From the NCBI GenBank assembly GCA_011391855.1, contig JAABPT010000143.1, positions 1 to 5,549 of the forward strand: a DNA stretch of 5,549 nucleotides. Reading direction: 5' to 3'. The stretch is from Burkholderiales bacterium (GTDB lineage: Bacteria > Pseudomonadota > Gammaproteobacteria > Burkholderiales > Burkholderiaceae_C). A program made the position numbers and the translations under genes. This document shows, one piece after another, positions 5,153-5,549 of the stretch. Each line of letters starts with the position of its first letter. Within the stretch, counting starts at the first letter, position 1. Under the pieces are notes generated by a model. That model had not been told where the DNA came from, made no database searches, and saw nothing but the letters and a program-made list of their open reading frames with translations.

Positions 5153-5549
5153 TCAAGCGTGCGCCGCCAATTCGGCCGCCGGCACGCGGGCGCCGGCAAA
5201 GATCAGGCTGACGTCGTCGCTGTCCAGCCGCCAGGCGGCACCGCCGCCGCCCTTCAGCGCCGTCTGCACCAGCGCCTGGGCCGACAGCCGGTGCCAGTCC
5301 TCGGGCACGCGCTGGCCGTTCGCCACCGCCAGCACCTTGAGCTTGTGGCGGATCATGGCGTCCAGCGCCGGAGCCAGCTTCACCGACTCGTCCAGCTTGG
5401 ACAGGATGACCCCGCTGCAATTGGGTGCGGCATAGGCCGCGAGCTGGTCCTCGATGGTCTCGCCCTGCGCCGAGGCATTGATCACCAGCAGGCGCTGGAT
5501 GGCGCGGTGCGACACCATGTCCAGCAGTTCGCGCGTGCGGCTGTCGCGC
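5153..5549 (-). CDS. flhF: Flagellar placement GTPase FlhF, C-terminal part (cut by window edge)
   Basis: FlhF is an SRP-family GTPase that marks the pole or site where a flagellum is built. The last 131 residues are present; the NTPase P-loop and N-terminal domains lie beyond the right edge. The visible part starts DRSRTRELLDMVSH, matching the segment after the G3 motif. It then has RLLVINASAQGETIEDQLAA, the G4 base-recognition motif in ILSKLDES (TKxD type, with Lys and Asp kept), and AVANGQRVPEDWHRL, the C-terminal GQxVPEDL-like motif typical of FlhF and Ffh/FtsY relatives. The FlhF rather than Ffh/FtsY identity follows from this wording and from the flhG-fliA neighbours. The stop at 5153 is 5 bp before the flhG ATG. 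The last 25 residues, ending in AELAAHA, are less conserved. The frame is open to the window edge, so nothing indicates truncation other than the cut. Confidence 0.94.
   Translation of the reverse strand, partial: RDSRTRELLDMVSHRAIQRLLVINASAQGETIEDQLAAYAAPNCSGVILSKLDESVKLAPALDAMIRHKLKVLAVANGQRVPEDWHRLSAQALVQTALKGGGGAAWRLDSDDVSLIFAGARVPAAELAAHA

Noticed and set aside
5148..5420. Extension of the flhG-like gene upstream to an ATG at 5420
   Set aside because: The extra 91 residues overlap flhF in another frame and are low-complexity; the ATG at 5147 fits the 5-bp flhF-flhG junction.
1..5549. CRISPR array, insertion sequence, tRNA/rRNA or defence-system genes
   Set aside because: No direct-repeat array, transposase frame, cloverleaf or non-flagellar gene is visible; all gene space is accounted for by flagellar genes.

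Overview
The window is a core stretch of a flagellar gene cluster from a high-GC bacterium, with an almost complete absence of non-flagellar sequence. The gene content (FlhF and an FlhG-like protein directly followed by FliA, next to FlgM/FlgN, FlgA and a flgBCDE operon) and the protein sequences suggest a motile betaproteobacterium of the order Burkholderiales, perhaps of the Rubrivivax/Leptothrix/Ideonella type. That placement is inferred from gene order and sequence character, not from a database search.

Layout. Positions 1-1741 (minus strand) hold flgB, flgC, flgD and the first 55 codons of flgE. They are tightly spaced and read leftward out of the window, and encode proximal rod, hook-cap and hook proteins. 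A 153-bp divergent control region (1742-1894) separates them from flgA on the plus strand (P-ring chaperone). After flgA comes a 145-bp gap with a convincing sigma-28 promoter (2663-2690), then flgM (anti-sigma-28) and an flgN-like export-chaperone gene. A strong hairpin terminator (3507-3535) closes this unit. From the right edge, the minus strand carries the 3' end of flhF, an flhG-like gene and fliA (sigma-28), spaced 5 and 11 bp apart and clearly one operon. It runs convergently into flgMN, with its own small hairpin after fliA.

How the genes work together. FlhF and FlhG normally set the site and number of flagella. FliA drives late flagellar genes, and FlgM holds FliA inactive until the hook-basal body is finished and FlgM is exported. 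The sigma-28 promoter in front of flgM closes the feedback loop. FlgB/FlgC/FlgD/FlgE and FlgA build the rod, hook and P ring whose completion triggers that switch, and FlgN escorts the hook-filament junction proteins.

The most notable point is the FlhG-like protein. It keeps an N-terminal DQAxGLR motif of the kind that acts on FlhF and a MinD-like fold pattern, but it has no recognisable Walker A lysine motif and its Walker B position is altered. It therefore looks like a pseudo-ATPase. Everything else is orderly flagellar biology; I found no mobile element, CRISPR array, RNA gene or unrelated cargo. No stretch longer than 300 bases lacks a gene.
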